DNA of 64,000 bases, from the NCBI GenBank assembly GCA_052318935.1, contig JBQRKO010000019.1. The stretch is one strand, 5' to 3'. Below the pieces are notes generated by a model. The model searched no databases. It was not told the origin of the DNA and saw only the letters and a list, made by a program, of their open reading frames with translations. The position numbers were made by a program, and so were the translations under genes. This DNA comes from Niallia sp052318935. Lineage in GTDB: Bacteria > Bacillota > Bacilli > Bacillales > Cytobacillaceae. This document shows, in pieces, positions 1-8,590 of this stretch. Within the stretch, counting starts at the first letter, position 1; every line of letters starts with the position of its first letter.

Positions 1-421
1 TGTTATCAGCACCACCACTGATTGGCACTCCAGAAATAGAATAAGATCCTGAATAATCAGAGATCCAAGTATTGTAGTTCGTCCAAGTTCCGGTTAGAGT
101 GTTATCATTGGCAGTACCACCACTAACACCGCCAATAGAAACACCTAATCCGTTTGCCTTAATAGTCCATGCGGTTTTAACCCAATCCGCATTAGGTGGA
201 TTATAACCTAAGAACTTTGCACTTACTTGATAACTTTGCTTTTGATAAAAAGCAGTATTACTCATCCAAGCATTAGATTGTATAGAGTTACCTGATAGTT
301 CAGGAATAGGCACAGTTGTCTGATCAGAATATGCACTTGCACTATCCACTATTCCGAATGATAAAGCTCCAACTAATGCCAACGTTCCTAAAAATGTACT
401 TACTTTCTTTCTTGTTTTCAA
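1..421 (-). CDS. Secreted protein of unknown function (partial)
   Basis: Reading leftward from a TTG at 421 gives at least 140 codons open to the window edge, so the C-terminus is missing. A strong ribosome-binding site (AGGGGGG, about 429-435) decides the TTG start. The N-terminus is a typical signal peptide: KTRKK, a hydrophobic stretch, then a likely cleavage after SASA near residue 30. The mature part is rich in Gly, Ser, Thr, Asn and Tyr, with a GISGG/SIGGVSGG-like pattern suggesting an extracellular beta-rich or surface protein. I do not recognise a family. A CcpA-type site about 135 bp upstream suggests carbon control. Confidence 0.65.
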   Translation of the reverse strand, partial: MKTRKKVSTFLGTLALVGALSFGIVDSASAYSDQTTVPIPELSGNSIQSNAWMSNTAFYQKQSYQVSAKFLGYNPPNADWVKTAWTIKANGLGVSIGGVSGGTANDNTLTGTWTNYNTWISDYSGSYSISGVPISGGADN

Positions 422-553
422 GATATAACCCCCCTAAAATAATTTTTGTAACCACAAAAAAACCATAACACAGTTTTAAAAAAAAACAGGATTTTCAAGA
501 TTTTTCTTAATTTTCAGCAAATAGCATTTTTTGTCGAAATTCTAGTGTGTTCT

Positions 554-568
554 TTGTAAACGTTGTCG
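554..568. promoter_or_regulatory. cre-like site (CcpA)
   Basis: TTGTAAACGTTGTCG matches the Bacillus cre consensus WTGNAANCGNWNNCW at every specified position except the last. It lies about 135 bp upstream of the secreted-protein start at 421. Catabolite control of that gene is inferred from this match alone. Confidence 0.4.
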
Positions 569-705
569 CTTTTTGTCTTTTCAAAGGGAAAATGATCGAA
601 AAGTTTTTTGTAATAATTGAAACATTACTTATAAAAAAACGGGTTGATTTGAAATAAAGTTTGATTTAATTAAGGCTAATATTGATATAAGTGCAAATAA
701 AAAAA

Positions 706-737
706 CATGTTTTGAAAAAAAGATTGATCAAAACATG
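706..737. repeat. 10-bp perfect inverted repeat (hairpin)
   Basis: CATGTTTTGA (706-715) and TCAAAACATG (728-737) form a perfect 10-bp stem with a 12-nt loop, followed by TTTT. It sits at the left edge of the duplicated segment described in the next entry and could be an old terminator or a mobile-element end. The rest of 422-901, apart from this hairpin, the cre-like site and the repeat, shows no gene. Confidence 0.45.
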
Positions 738-830
738 CTTTTAATTAATGTGATGAATAAGCTTCTTTATGAAAAAGATTGATCATTTTTGAAATCCTTG
801 TTGCACTAAAGCACCCGTTGAATAAGAAAA
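726..830. repeat. Degenerate direct repeat, copy 1
   Basis: This stretch resembles 2730-2820: both contain an AAACATGCT segment, TTAATGTGATG, TTTTTGAAATCC, and a GCACTAAAG-ACCC motif in the same order. The ACTAAAGCACCCGTT core resembles sequence seen at the ends of small Bacillus insertion elements. It borders the ExeA-type ATPase relic, so an insertion-sequence end is the likely origin. Confidence 0.5.
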
Positions 831-901
831 AACTGGGCTTAAGGACAGCCCTGGACAATAATTCATTGGATAAATTGCACTAAGACCTAATGAATTCATA
901 A

Positions 902-1412
902 AAGACAATCAAGGCTTATATTGATGTTTATAAAGAAAGTGTAAAGCGCCAATATCAATGTTTAATGCTTGATATTTTTGAGAATGAGAAAAAACTTGTC
1001 GTTATTATTCTAGATGAAGCTCATCACTTTTCCGCAGGAACTGCGCTTCATTCTAAATTTTAAAGAAGACTCCATGTCTCCTATTTCCCTTGTTGTAGTA
1101 GGACAACCTAGCCTACGCAACCTATTAAAAGTGAAAGAGCTAGAGGCGATTGACCAGCGTATTCAAATGCGATATCAAATGAGTAGTTTAACAGAGAAGG
1201 AAACGAATGATTATATACGCCACCCGTTAAAGATGGTCGAAACACCTCATGAAATCTTTTCAAAAGAAGCCGTTCAAGTCATTTATAACTTCAGTCAAGG
1301 AGAGCCAAGAAAAATCAATACGCTCTGTAGTCAAAGTCTGATAGATGCCTTTATTCAAGGAAATAAAATTGTGGGGGCATCCCATATTCATCGAGTAATG
1401 AATGAACAGTAA
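902..1412 (+). pseudogene. ExeA-type AAA ATPase relic (transposition helper)
   Basis: A C-terminal piece of an ExeA/TniB-like AAA ATPase, the kind encoded beside DDE transposases in some insertion sequences. The upstream frame (from about 902) encodes a Walker B segment, VVIILDEAHHFS, then runs into a stop. The frame from 1014 continues the same protein: PQELRFILNFKEDS, SLVVVGQPSLR, and a C-terminal lid region ending at the TAA at 1412. The two frames join near 1025, so there is a frameshift. The N-terminal half with Walker A is missing. No transposase gene is present nearby. It cannot encode a functional ATPase. Confidence 0.75.
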
Positions 1413-1439
1413 GAAAGTGAATGCCCAGTATTAAGCCCA

Positions 1440-1610
1440 ATTAGAAGATAGAATTGTCGAAATGGAAGGAACTAATAAAGGATTTTCTAATAGATTTTCT
1501 CGACAGTTAAACAGACGTCTTTAAATGCCCGTGGCAATGAGGGTGACCGTTAATCAGTTGCCACTGGCTAGATAACCGACATCGAAGGTGGCTGCGGGCA
1601 GTTAACCAAC
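1440..1610. mobile_element. Possible right-hand remnant of an insertion element
   Basis: This non-coding stretch directly follows the ATPase relic and contains GC-rich inverted segments, among them GTTGCCACTGGCTAGATAACC and GGTGGCTGCGGGCAGTTAACC, of the kind found at element termini. No complete terminal repeat pair or target duplication could be delimited. Confidence 0.3.
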
Positions 1611-1650
1611 AGTCCTTAATTTTACTGGATTGAGATTAACTCAATTGTAT

Positions 1651-2682
1651 CTATTTTGTGAATGTATCGGACATCCATTCATAAAATTTTTCCTTCTCTT
1701 CAAATTGTGGATAATGGGCTGATTGCTCAAAAGAAATAAATTCTTTTTGTTTGGCTTCAATCATATCAAAATATTTTTTTGCTGCATTAGAGGAAGTCAT
1801 GTAGTCATATTTACCCATTACAAAATAGCATGGTAATTTAAGTTTTGTTACTATATTAGGTAATGGATTTTTTAATACTTCATTTAACAAAATCTGTTGA
1901 GAATAGGCTAACCCATAGTTATAACGGATTACATCCAATAAATTATACTCGCTACTGAATAAAATACCTATGTTATCACCATCTGGGTTATCAATAAGTC
2001 TTGAAGCCCCACCATATTTCATAACATAATTTCGTGGGGTAAACGTATCACCATTTTTGATTTTTTCAGTTAAACCTTGTAAATACAATACATCATCCTT
2101 ATTGCCAGCCTTTTGAGCCTGATTAATAGAATAGTTCAAACTGTCAGTTTCGCTTTCTACTGTATCACTCATCTGTCCAATACCAATATATGCTTCATAT
2201 TTTTCAGGGGCTTTATAGGCAGCTTGAGTTGCAATATATGTACCATAAGAATGACCAATTAGTATTACCTTTTCTTTTCCAAAACGTTTTGATATATAAT
2301 CCGTCATAGCCAATAAGTCATTCACCAGTAAATCTGATGTAAGATTAGAATAGTCTTCAAAAAAATGATATGATTTCCCACTAGCTCTTTGATCATAATT
2401 AACAACCGTAAAATTAGTTTCTAATAAGTTTTGGTATTTATCAGCATATGGTATTTCCGGACATCCAGGTCCTCCATGTACAAAAATAATAACTGGATTA
2501 TCCTTATCTTTGCCGCGTATCATAATTTCATGACTACTTCCATTTATCTCTACTTGTTCTAATGCACTTATACTGTTATCACCTTTTATATGTGGAGTCC
2601 ATGTAGGGAAAAAAAGTGCTATGATTAGTAATATTATAATAATTACTCCGATACATTTTATTATTTTCTTTATTTTTTTCAT
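1651..2682 (-). CDS. Membrane-anchored alpha/beta hydrolase
   Basis: 343-residue alpha/beta-fold hydrolase. Residues about 5-27 are a hydrophobic segment without a lipobox, so the enzyme is probably anchored with the catalytic domain outside. The oxyanion motif HGGPG (about residue 70), nucleophile elbow GHSYG (about 145), a later Asp in KYDYM and His in SAHYP form a complete triad. The HGGPG motif is characteristic of prolyl iminopeptidase-like hydrolases (peptidase S33 group), but many relatives have other substrates, so the reaction is not assigned. It stands alone; the degenerate repeat copy 2 lies just upstream. Confidence 0.8.
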   Translation of the reverse strand: MKKIKKIIKCIGVIIIILLIIALFFPTWTPHIKGDNSISALEQVEINGSSHEIMIRGKDKDNPVIIFVHGGPGCPEIPYADKYQNLLETNFTVVNYDQRASGKSYHFFEDYSNLTSDLLVNDLLAMTDYISKRFGKEKVILIGHSYGTYIATQAAYKAPEKYEAYIGIGQMSDTVESETDSLNYSINQAQKAGNKDDVLYLQGLTEKIKNGDTFTPRNYVMKYGGASRLIDNPDGDNIGILFSSEYNLLDVIRYNYGLAYSQQILLNEVLKNPLPNIVTKLKLPCYFVMGKYDYMTSSNAAKKYFDMIEAKQKEFISFEQSAHYPQFEEKEKFYEWMSDTFTK

Positions 2683-2729
2683 CTAATTCCCTTAAATCCT
2701 TTCTGCTTAATGCAATTCAAATATATAAT

Positions 2730-2820
2730 TGATTAAAACATGCTCTTATTTAATGTGATGGATATTGATTATTTTTGAAATCCTTTTTGCACTAAAGTAC
2801 CCATTTCTTGAAAAAGAAAA
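2730..2820. repeat. Degenerate direct repeat, copy 2
   Basis: Second copy of the segment at 726-830, in the same orientation. The two copies bracket the ExeA-type relic and the hydrolase gene, as if an element or composite insertion once spanned this interval. Identity is partial and no target duplication is evident. Confidence 0.5.
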
Positions 2821-2828
2821 TTAGAATA

Positions 2829-3029
2829 TTATTTATTTTTTAATTCCATATGTTCTTCATTTTCTCCCCATTTTACAGTAAGTTTAATTGTTGTATCTTT
2901 ATTTAATAATGTTCCACCTTCGCTACTACCATTTCCTTTTAATGTATCTTTTTTTACGTCTTCTCCAACTTTATCAAAAATAAACACTGCATTATTTACT
3001 TTAAGACAGGTACAGTTTACAAGTTGCAA
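2829..3029 (-). CDS. Hypothetical small protein, probably 5'-damaged
   Basis: A 66-codon frame opening with TTG and no convincing ribosome-binding site. The C-terminal half is hydrophilic and regular (VGEDVKKDTLKG, then a KLTVKWGENEEH segment), as in exported Bacillus proteins of unknown function. A better start, an ATG with an upstream AAAGGA at about 3050, opens a different frame that stops after 13 codons. The intact gene may therefore have carried a signal sequence and been broken by a frameshift. Expression is doubtful. Confidence 0.3.
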   Translation of the reverse strand: MQLVNCTCLKVNNAVFIFDKVGEDVKKDTLKGNGSSEGGTLLNKDTTIKLTVKWGENEEHMELKNK

Positions 3030-3349
3030 TAGATTTGAGCATGTATTTTTTTACTTCCTTTCTAAATTTCATTTCATATTTCATACTTCTACTCTACAAA
3101 TAAAAGGTAATATACTGTAGTGCCGTAAGTCATTAATAAGTCATAACTATAAAAAAAACGACAAATTATGACCATTGGCTAAATATATTACTTCTTTTAA
3201 AATAAGTGGCTATTGAAAACTTATTGATGCCTTCTTTTATAGCGAAAATCTAAAAAACGATCCACCGTGAAATTTTGTGAATAATGGACCTTATGAATTG
3301 CCATGGAGTAAACAAGTTCAAAACGTTCCAGTTCGTTGCAATAAAAAAA
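3030..3349. other. Intergenic region without recognisable gene
   Basis: AT-rich DNA between the small hypothetical gene and the terminator of the response-regulator operon. A short plus-strand open stretch around 3280-3350 has no start codon and matches no family I know. Confidence 0.4.
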
Positions 3350-3386
3350 GATTGTAGACAAAGTCGATTTAACTTTATCTACAATC
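3350..3386 (-). terminator. Rho-independent terminator of the two-component operon
   Basis: GATTGTAGA and TCTACAATC form the stem, extended inward by AAAGT/ACTTT. On the minus strand it is followed by a run of seven T. It lies 18 bp after the response-regulator stop. Confidence 0.8.
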
Positions 3387-3403
3387 CCTTACTTTAATGT
3401 TTC

Positions 3404-4069
3404 TTATCTTCTTATAAGACTCTCTTCCATTGCTTTAATAATAGCAGAAGATCTGTTTTTTACATTTAATTTCGAATAAATGCTAGAAATATAATTTTTC
3501 ACGGTTCCCACTGAAAGAAACATCTTTTCTGAAATGTCTTTATTGGATAATCCTTGAGTTAAACAGTTTAAAACTTTTAATTCTTGATTATTTAAATCAT
3601 ATGGATGATTCATAGAGTTATGGTCAAGTTGTTCCGAGTGTTCGTTATTATTTGATTGCATCTGACCAAACACCTCTTTTGCTAATTGTTGAGGAATGAG
3701 GGAACCTCCGTGATACACCATTTTAATTCCCTGAACTAAAAATTCAGGATCAACAGCCTTTAATATATAACCCTCTGCACCAGCATTTAAGGCATTCAAA
3801 ACATGTGTAACATCTTGAAAAGTAGTAAGTATTATAACTTTTATATTGGGCCAACGTTTTTTAATTTCACCTGTCGCCTTTACACCATCCATCACCGGCA
3901 TTTGAATATCCATTAAAAGAATATCAAGGTTTTCCCTTTCGCATAAAGCAATTGCCTTTTCTCCATTTTCCGCAGTTCCAACAATCTCAATATCAGAAAT
4001 ACTTTCAATCACAATTTTTAAGCTTTTTCTTAAAATCTCTTGATCTTCAACTATTGCCGCTTTAATCAT
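3404..4069 (-). CDS. NarL/FixJ-family response regulator
   Basis: 221-residue response regulator. The receiver domain (about 1-120) has the acidic pair in VEDQE, phospho-acceptor Asp in LLMDIQMP (about residue 55) and the conserved Thr and Lys. A LuxR-type helix-turn-helix lies at about 155-215 (LNNQELKVLNCLTQGLSNKDI). The start overlaps the end of the kinase gene by 8 bp, so the pair is translationally coupled. No obvious regulated transporter lies next to it, so the target is unknown. Confidence 0.9.
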   Translation of the reverse strand: MIKAAIVEDQEILRKSLKIVIESISDIEIVGTAENGEKAIALCERENLDILLMDIQMPVMDGVKATGEIKKRWPNIKVIILTTFQDVTHVLNALNAGAEGYILKAVDPEFLVQGIKMVYHGGSLIPQQLAKEVFGQMQSNNNEHSEQLDHNSMNHPYDLNNQELKVLNCLTQGLSNKDISEKMFLSVGTVKNYISSIYSKLNVKNRSSAIIKAMEESLIRR

Positions 4070-5252
4070 TATACTTACACTTCCTTTGCCATAGAGGTAT
4101 GTTACACGTTATCCTCATACCATTATTCAATTTAGAATAAAAGTTAACTGTACCCGCTAATGCCGATATTCGATCTTTCATTGAGCGTAAACCAAACCCT
4201 AAATTTAATTCATTACACCCATTTCCATTATCTTCAATAAGAACAATCAATTCTTCTTGTTTAAATGAAATATTTACTTTAATAAAAGTTGCCTTACCAT
4301 GTCTTTTCGCATTTGTAAGTCCTTCTTGTATACAACGAATAATGGCAAACTTTATCCTTTCACCGACTTTGGTCGCTTCCCCTTCGACATTCAGTTTTAT
4401 ATCTGTTGATGTATGTTTCATAAAATCAACAATCAATTCTTTCACCGATTCAACAAGCGTTTGATCATTCGTTGGCGACATCTGGTGAATTGTTTTTCTC
4501 ACATCGTTCAATCCATTTCGTGCTAAATCTGAAATCTCTTTTATACTTTTTTCTGCTTCTTTTTTATCTGCCTGATATAGAAAAGGAAGGGCATCTAAAC
4601 TTGTTATGACCGATGTGAAAATATGGCCAACTGTATCATGCAAATCTTGTGAAACTCTATTTCGTTCTTCCTTAATTGTCAGTTCCTCAATCTTTTTTGA
4701 GTAATATTCCAAATCCCTGTTTTTTTCCTCAATAGAGGCAATTAACTCTTTATTAGCGTTATTGACAATGGTCATCCTTCCTAAACATAACCCAATACCA
4801 TAAAAAATAGTTGTGTCAACAATGGGTGCAAAGATATCCTTATCAGTAAAGAAATTGCCGACCCATGTACCAGCTAAAAAAATTGAGATGTATAAGAAAG
4901 GTCCTAACCAAATTAACGGCTTAACTTGACAAGCATAAGCAATAGTAAGGATAGGTACGAATAAAAAATCGTAAGTCTCTGATATTTCATATTGACTCGA
5001 TAAGTAAATAAACAAAGAACCCGTTAACAACACCTCGGCAATTAAATAATATTGGAATTTTATAAGCCCAGGCCGATAAAATAGTTGGGGTATTATATAA
5101 GAACAACTAGCCCATAAAAGTAAAAACCACTTTTCCGAACCTGTCGTACTAACGAATATCGAGTAGCCATTAAAAGTAATCCATATCGTACGAATGAGGA
5201 ATAGAAAATAGTCCAACCAATGCCATTTCCTTTGATCTATTACTGCTTCCAT
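4062..5252 (-). CDS. Sensor histidine kinase, NarL-partner type (HisKA_3)
   Basis: 396 residues from the ATG at 5252, chosen because a GGGGGG ribosome-binding site lies 9-15 bp upstream. The frame is open upstream to 5480, but that part is transposase-derived. Five or six hydrophobic helices fill roughly residues 15-165, followed by a coiled coil and a dimerisation/phosphoacceptor segment with His in DLHDTVGH. The C-terminal HATPase_c domain carries DNGNGC and GFGLRSMKDR. The short membrane sensor resembles that of DesK-type kinases, but the signal is not predictable. It partners with the response regulator immediately downstream. Confidence 0.88.
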   Translation of the reverse strand: MEAVIDQRKWHWLDYFLFLIRTIWITFNGYSIFVSTTGSEKWFLLLWASCSYIIPQLFYRPGLIKFQYYLIAEVLLTGSLFIYLSSQYEISETYDFLFVPILTIAYACQVKPLIWLGPFLYISIFLAGTWVGNFFTDKDIFAPIVDTTIFYGIGLCLGRMTIVNNANKELIASIEEKNRDLEYYSKKIEELTIKEERNRVSQDLHDTVGHIFTSVITSLDALPFLYQADKKEAEKSIKEISDLARNGLNDVRKTIHQMSPTNDQTLVESVKELIVDFMKHTSTDIKLNVEGEATKVGERIKFAIIRCIQEGLTNAKRHGKATFIKVNISFKQEELIVLIEDNGNGCNELNLGFGLRSMKDRISALAGTVNFYSKLNNGMRITCNIPLWQRKCKYND

Positions 5253-5480
5253 ATTTTTATCCCCCCCATCTCCGGCGTCTATACCATCGTTCCTAAAACT
5301 ACTTCGCCATTTTCGAATCATGCCTGGAGAAGATAAATAAAACTGCACTGCAGTTTCTAAAGGAGACAGCCCATTCTTGTTCATATAATTGATTATGTTT
5401 AGTTTATCTTCAAGCGAGAAACTTGAATAGCTTTTCTTTAAGGCTTCCAGCCCATAATAATGATATATTTTCACAAACAC
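5253..5480 (-). pseudogene. IS3-family OrfA fragment fused in frame upstream of the kinase
   Basis: About 70 codons matching the helix-turn-helix part of IS150-type OrfA proteins: a YGLEALKKSY segment, FSLEDKLNIINYMN, then ETAVQFYLSSPGMIRKW. It has no initiation region of its own and runs in frame into the kinase gene, through Gly/Asp codons that are also the kinase ribosome-binding site. No OrfB or element end is visible. An insertion or deletion seems to have left the fragment here. Confidence 0.7.
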
Positions 5481-5671
5481 TTCATTTATTTTAACATAAA
5501 ATTACAATTACCATTTGTACGCATAAGAATTAACATAGTAAATAGCACACCTTTTAACATCATAATTCTCGCATTGACAACAGCTATTGTCATTATGTGA
5601 ATTTTATTGGGATTTGCCCTGCGATTTCTAATGTTAAAATCTAATAATCGTTGAGATAAAAGGTGAAAAAA

Positions 5672-5699
5672 AGACCAAATCAACTATGTGATTTGGTCT
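5672..5699 (-). terminator. Terminator after the permease relic
   Basis: Perfect 11-bp stem AGACCAAATCA/TGATTTGGTCT with a 6-nt loop, followed on the minus strand by seven T. It ends transcription coming from the permease relic upstream. Confidence 0.8.
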
Positions 5700-5799
5700 G
5701 CTAATTGGTATGTTATTTCATACATTTCTCCAAGATAACTGAACTACTTATTATTAGAAGTAACCCCTCTTTAAAAGTATATTCGATCATTCTTTATTT

Positions 5800-6369
5800 T
5801 TAACGCATCTGTCTACTATTAGCTGGTGACAACACCCGCTCTAACCATCCCATTAATAAGTCAGCAACAACTGCCATTAAAGCTGTAGGAATTGCTCCTG
5901 CAAGGATGATTCCTGCACCATCAGAAGCATTTGTTCCACGGACAATAATAGACCCTTGACCGCCTGCTCCGATAAATGTTCCAATCGTAGCGATGCCAAT
6001 TACAATGACTAAAGCTGTGCGCAGCCCTGCCATGATAACGGAAAGGGACAATGGCAGCTCGACCATTCGAAGGATCTGCATACGCGTCATTCCCATCGCA
6101 TGTCCTGCCTCTAAAAGCGTATGGTCAACGCCCATAATTCCAGTATAAGTGTTTTTTATAATAGGAAGTAAAGAGTGTAAAAATAAAGATACGACGACAG
6201 TGTTTGTTCCCAGCCCCATAACAAGCATAAGAACAGCTAGCATCGCTAACGCCGGTATTGTTTGAATGACGTTTACTAGAGAAATAATCCACGGGCTGAG
6301 CTTGTAATATTGTTCCTTATCCCAATCCATATATTGTATCTTTATATCATCAAAGAAGGTATATAGCAA
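5800..6369 (-). pseudogene. OpuBB-type ABC permease, N-terminally truncated
   Basis: From about residue 26 on (PWIISLVNVIQTIPALAML) this matches membrane permeases of glycine betaine/carnitine/choline importers, including the EAA-like loop around EAGHAMGMTRMQILRMVELP. These permeases normally have some 210-220 residues with an N-terminal membrane helix. Here residues 1-25 are polar and unrelated, so the first helix is missing. Neither the ATPase nor the binding-protein gene is adjacent. It is most likely an inactive remnant. Confidence 0.7.
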
Positions 6370-6452
6370 AGCGATCCCGCTATAATCAAGCCATTGTACT
6401 GAATTTCTCTTGCTCGTTACTTTACGTAATAAAATACAATGGTTAATAGGAA

Positions 6453-6695
6453 GTGGGAGTCATAGAAGGTACAAATAAGCCTTATTTGATCGGCGAACTG
6501 GCCACAACTGGCGTAACTGTACGAACACTTCTGCACTACGATAAGATTGGGCTATTACCGACATCCGGCCGTACTGATGGCAACGTTATTATACTGAAGA
6601 AGTTATGCTTTGTTGCATCACAAACCTATATTAAACAATCAGTGAAACACTATCTAGCGTCCCAATCGATTTCGAATTTGAACATTTCACTCTGA
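6453..6695 (+). pseudogene. Decayed MerR-family regulator
   Basis: The first 45 codons (GTG start) encode the N-terminal winged-helix of a MerR regulator: YLIGELATTGVTVRTLLHYD and IGLLPTSGRTDG. Downstream the similarity moves to another frame (QRYYTEE instead of VIILKK, near 6585), and the effector-binding part is scrambled. It directly precedes the DUF3995 gene, which it presumably once regulated. Confidence 0.65.
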
Positions 6696-6711
6696 GAGGA
6701 GTTGTTTATAA

Positions 6712-7259
6712 TTGATCTTAAAGAAACAAGGAACTCGAGAAATATTTGATGAGAGATCAAAAAGAGTTGTTTGGGCTGGATACGCATCATTTATTTGGGT
6801 GACCGTATTTATTTTATTCCATATTTATTGGTACTATGGCGGGCGCTTTGGCTTAGGTGATGCATCTGATTCGATTCCTCCACCACCTACGACTCTTTCA
6901 CAATGGATTTATTTTTATATTGTTATTATCATGTTTATTGCAGGTACCATTGTTCCCCTTGCAACGATTCAGTTCTGGGGAAGGTTTATCCCGCGCAAAA
7001 TTATACTTATAGCCTGTTGGCTTGGATGTGTGATTTTGGTTCTGAGAGGACTAGCTGGGATGGTTGATGATCTGTCTCGATCATTAGGTTTGCTGCCAAC
7101 TGGTCTCACCGGATTAACTTATGAGCAAACTACTGGAGATGAACATATAACAACATACACGCTTTGGTCAAGCCGGGCAATAGATGATATTTCTTTTTGG
7201 GCGGGATTTTATACGGTTTAGCGGCTAGGTTTTTTCAGCATAAAGTACGTAAGAAATGA
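6712..7259 (+). pseudogene. DUF3995-type membrane protein, C-terminal frameshift
   Basis: A TTG start preceded by GAGAGGAG opens a frame for a four-helix membrane protein of the DUF3995 kind (a WVTVFILFHIYWYYGG helix, then further hydrophobic segments). The main frame stops at 7221 within the last helix. A one-base shift near 7205 would instead read GILYGLAARFFQHK and end at the TGA at 7257-7259, a more natural ending. The gene is therefore probably frameshifted, unless the shorter protein is used. The adjacent MerR gene is also broken, so the unit is decaying together. Confidence 0.6.
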
Positions 7260-7312
7260 ACACTTATTGTTACTTATGTATAAGAAATACGACTATTTTA
7301 ATTGTAGGCCAA

Positions 7313-7514
7313 GGCTGTTTTCGTATAGATTGTTGCTTTTAAACGCGCAGCCTGAATACACTTTGCTTTCCGCGGACGAGTGCCGAGCCTCCTCGTCGCT
7401 ATGCTTCTGTGGGGTCTCGCTTTTCCCGCAGGAGTCTACGTGTATTCAGACTGCTCAGTGCTTCAGCGATGTTTACTATTTTATTCAAAAACAACAAACT
7501 TATAGAAAACAGCC
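7313..7514. repeat. MITE-like element, family A, copy 1
   Basis: About 202 bp starting GGCTGTTTTCGTATAG and ending TATAGAAAACAGCC, so it has terminal inverted repeats. Inside are GC-rich, mutually complementary segments (GCAGCCTGAATACAC and GTGTATTCAGACTGC flank the core). The same element occurs at 21403, 58359 and 63928. It has no coding capacity. No convincing target duplication is left at this copy. Confidence 0.8.
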
Positions 7515-7565
7515 TACCAAAAAGAATAGTATGAAATCTATAAATAACTACTTTCTACTTTTATG

Positions 7566-7594
7566 GAACTGATTTGTTCAAATCCAATCAGTTC
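7566..7594. terminator. Hairpin at the 3' end of the TapA-like gene
   Basis: GAACTGATT and AATCAGTTC form a 9-bp stem. The T-rich side lies on the plus strand, so its use as terminator for the minus-strand gene is uncertain. Confidence 0.4.
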
Positions 7595-7622
7595 TTTCTT
7601 TTCCTGTTCAGAAGGACCTTCG

Positions 7623-8456
7623 TCAATTTAATCCAGAATCTGCATCAATTATTTTATCCATTGGATGCCCGCTATCTGTTAACGTTTTAATCTCGGATCC
7701 TAAATACAAATCTGTCTGAAAGTACCCGTTTGGTAGATTCACATCTACTGTATATGTACCTGGTCCATATACTTTTGTAACATTGTCGTATGGAGTCTGC
7801 ACCTCATATGGTTTGCTGTAGTCTTGAGGTCCTGTTCCTTCCGGATAAGAATAGCTTGTAAAACTAATCTCAACCGGCTTCATCCCTTCAGGTACGGTAA
7901 AAGTTGCTTCTCCACCATTTACGCTGGATTGAAAGAACTGGTCTAACGGACGCTGTGGTTCAATCTGCTCATTTGATTTTGAAATTTCATTAACTTTTAT
8001 GGATTCACTCCACAATACTCCTGTTCCTGGATGATCTAGACGCTGGTAGGCTTTAAACATATAATTTCCTTCTGCCATCTTATCAGAGTGATAGGTTAAA
8101 ACTTGAGTTTCACCAGGTGCTAACGCTTTAACCTCTCCTGACGCAATAACTGTTCCATCTTTAGGATTTCCATCTTCCGACCAGTAAACCTCATACACAA
8201 CTTCTCCCTGCATTGCTCTTGAATCCTGACCATTTTTAATGGTAGCAGAAATACCATTCGACGTTGTACCTGTTGTTATAAAAGACAATGAACTTTTATC
8301 CCATGCTGATTGAACGTTTTTTCCCTTTTGTTGATTATCTATTTTTGTTTGTACATGTTTTGCTGCAGCCAATGTGGCCTGTCCAGGTTGTACACATGGA
8401 AGAGCCAGCAATGATAAAGCTAGTATGCCTGCCGTTATTTTATGTATCTTTTTCAA
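7623..8456 (-). CDS. TapA-like secreted protein
   Basis: 277 residues from a TTG start placed by AGGGAG six bases upstream. A signal peptide covers about residues 1-31 (ITAGILALSLLALP core). Residues about 52-155 resemble the structured part of TapA (YqxM), the accessory protein of Bacillus TasA amyloid fibres: WDKSSLSF, YEVYWSEDGNPKDG, GNYMFKAYQRLDHPG, and a closing WSESI. The C-terminal 110 residues are a second, unassigned beta-rich region. A paralogue sits at 23459. No tasA or sipW is present, so a role in fibre assembly is only inferred. Confidence 0.7.
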   Translation of the reverse strand: MKKIHKITAGILALSLLALPCVQPGQATLAAAKHVQTKIDNQQKGKNVQSAWDKSSLSFITTGTTSNGISATIKNGQDSRAMQGEVVYEVYWSEDGNPKDGTVIASGEVKALAPGETQVLTYHSDKMAEGNYMFKAYQRLDHPGTGVLWSESIKVNEISKSNEQIEPQRPLDQFFQSSVNGGEATFTVPEGMKPVEISFTSYSYPEGTGPQDYSKPYEVQTPYDNVTKVYGPGTYTVDVNLPNGYFQTDLYLGSEIKTLTDSGHPMDKIIDADSGLN

Positions 8457-8522
8457 TATTCTCCCTCATTTCATTGGATTTGGAAATCAAAAGTTTGTTC
8501 GTCCATTTCACCGTTTAAATTA

Positions 8523-8556
8523 AAGAAGGAACTAACATGTTGGTTAGTCCCTTCTT
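8523..8556 (-). terminator. Terminator of the amylase gene
   Basis: AAGAAGGAACTAAC and GTTAGTCCCTTCTT form a 14-nt stem with one mismatch and a 6-nt loop, 34 bp after the amylase stop. Confidence 0.7.
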
Positions 8557-8590
8557 CATTTTCTTCCATCCAGTAAGAAGTCCTTAAAAA

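Noticed and set aside
5486..5683. 65-codon minus-strand frame between the OrfA fragment and the permease relic
   Set aside because: No ribosome-binding site, no family match, and it runs into the terminator hairpin at 5672.
7267..7572. Open frame across the family A element
   Set aside because: It is a translation of the MITE; similar spurious frames occur in other copies (for example 21356-21632, 58396-58722).
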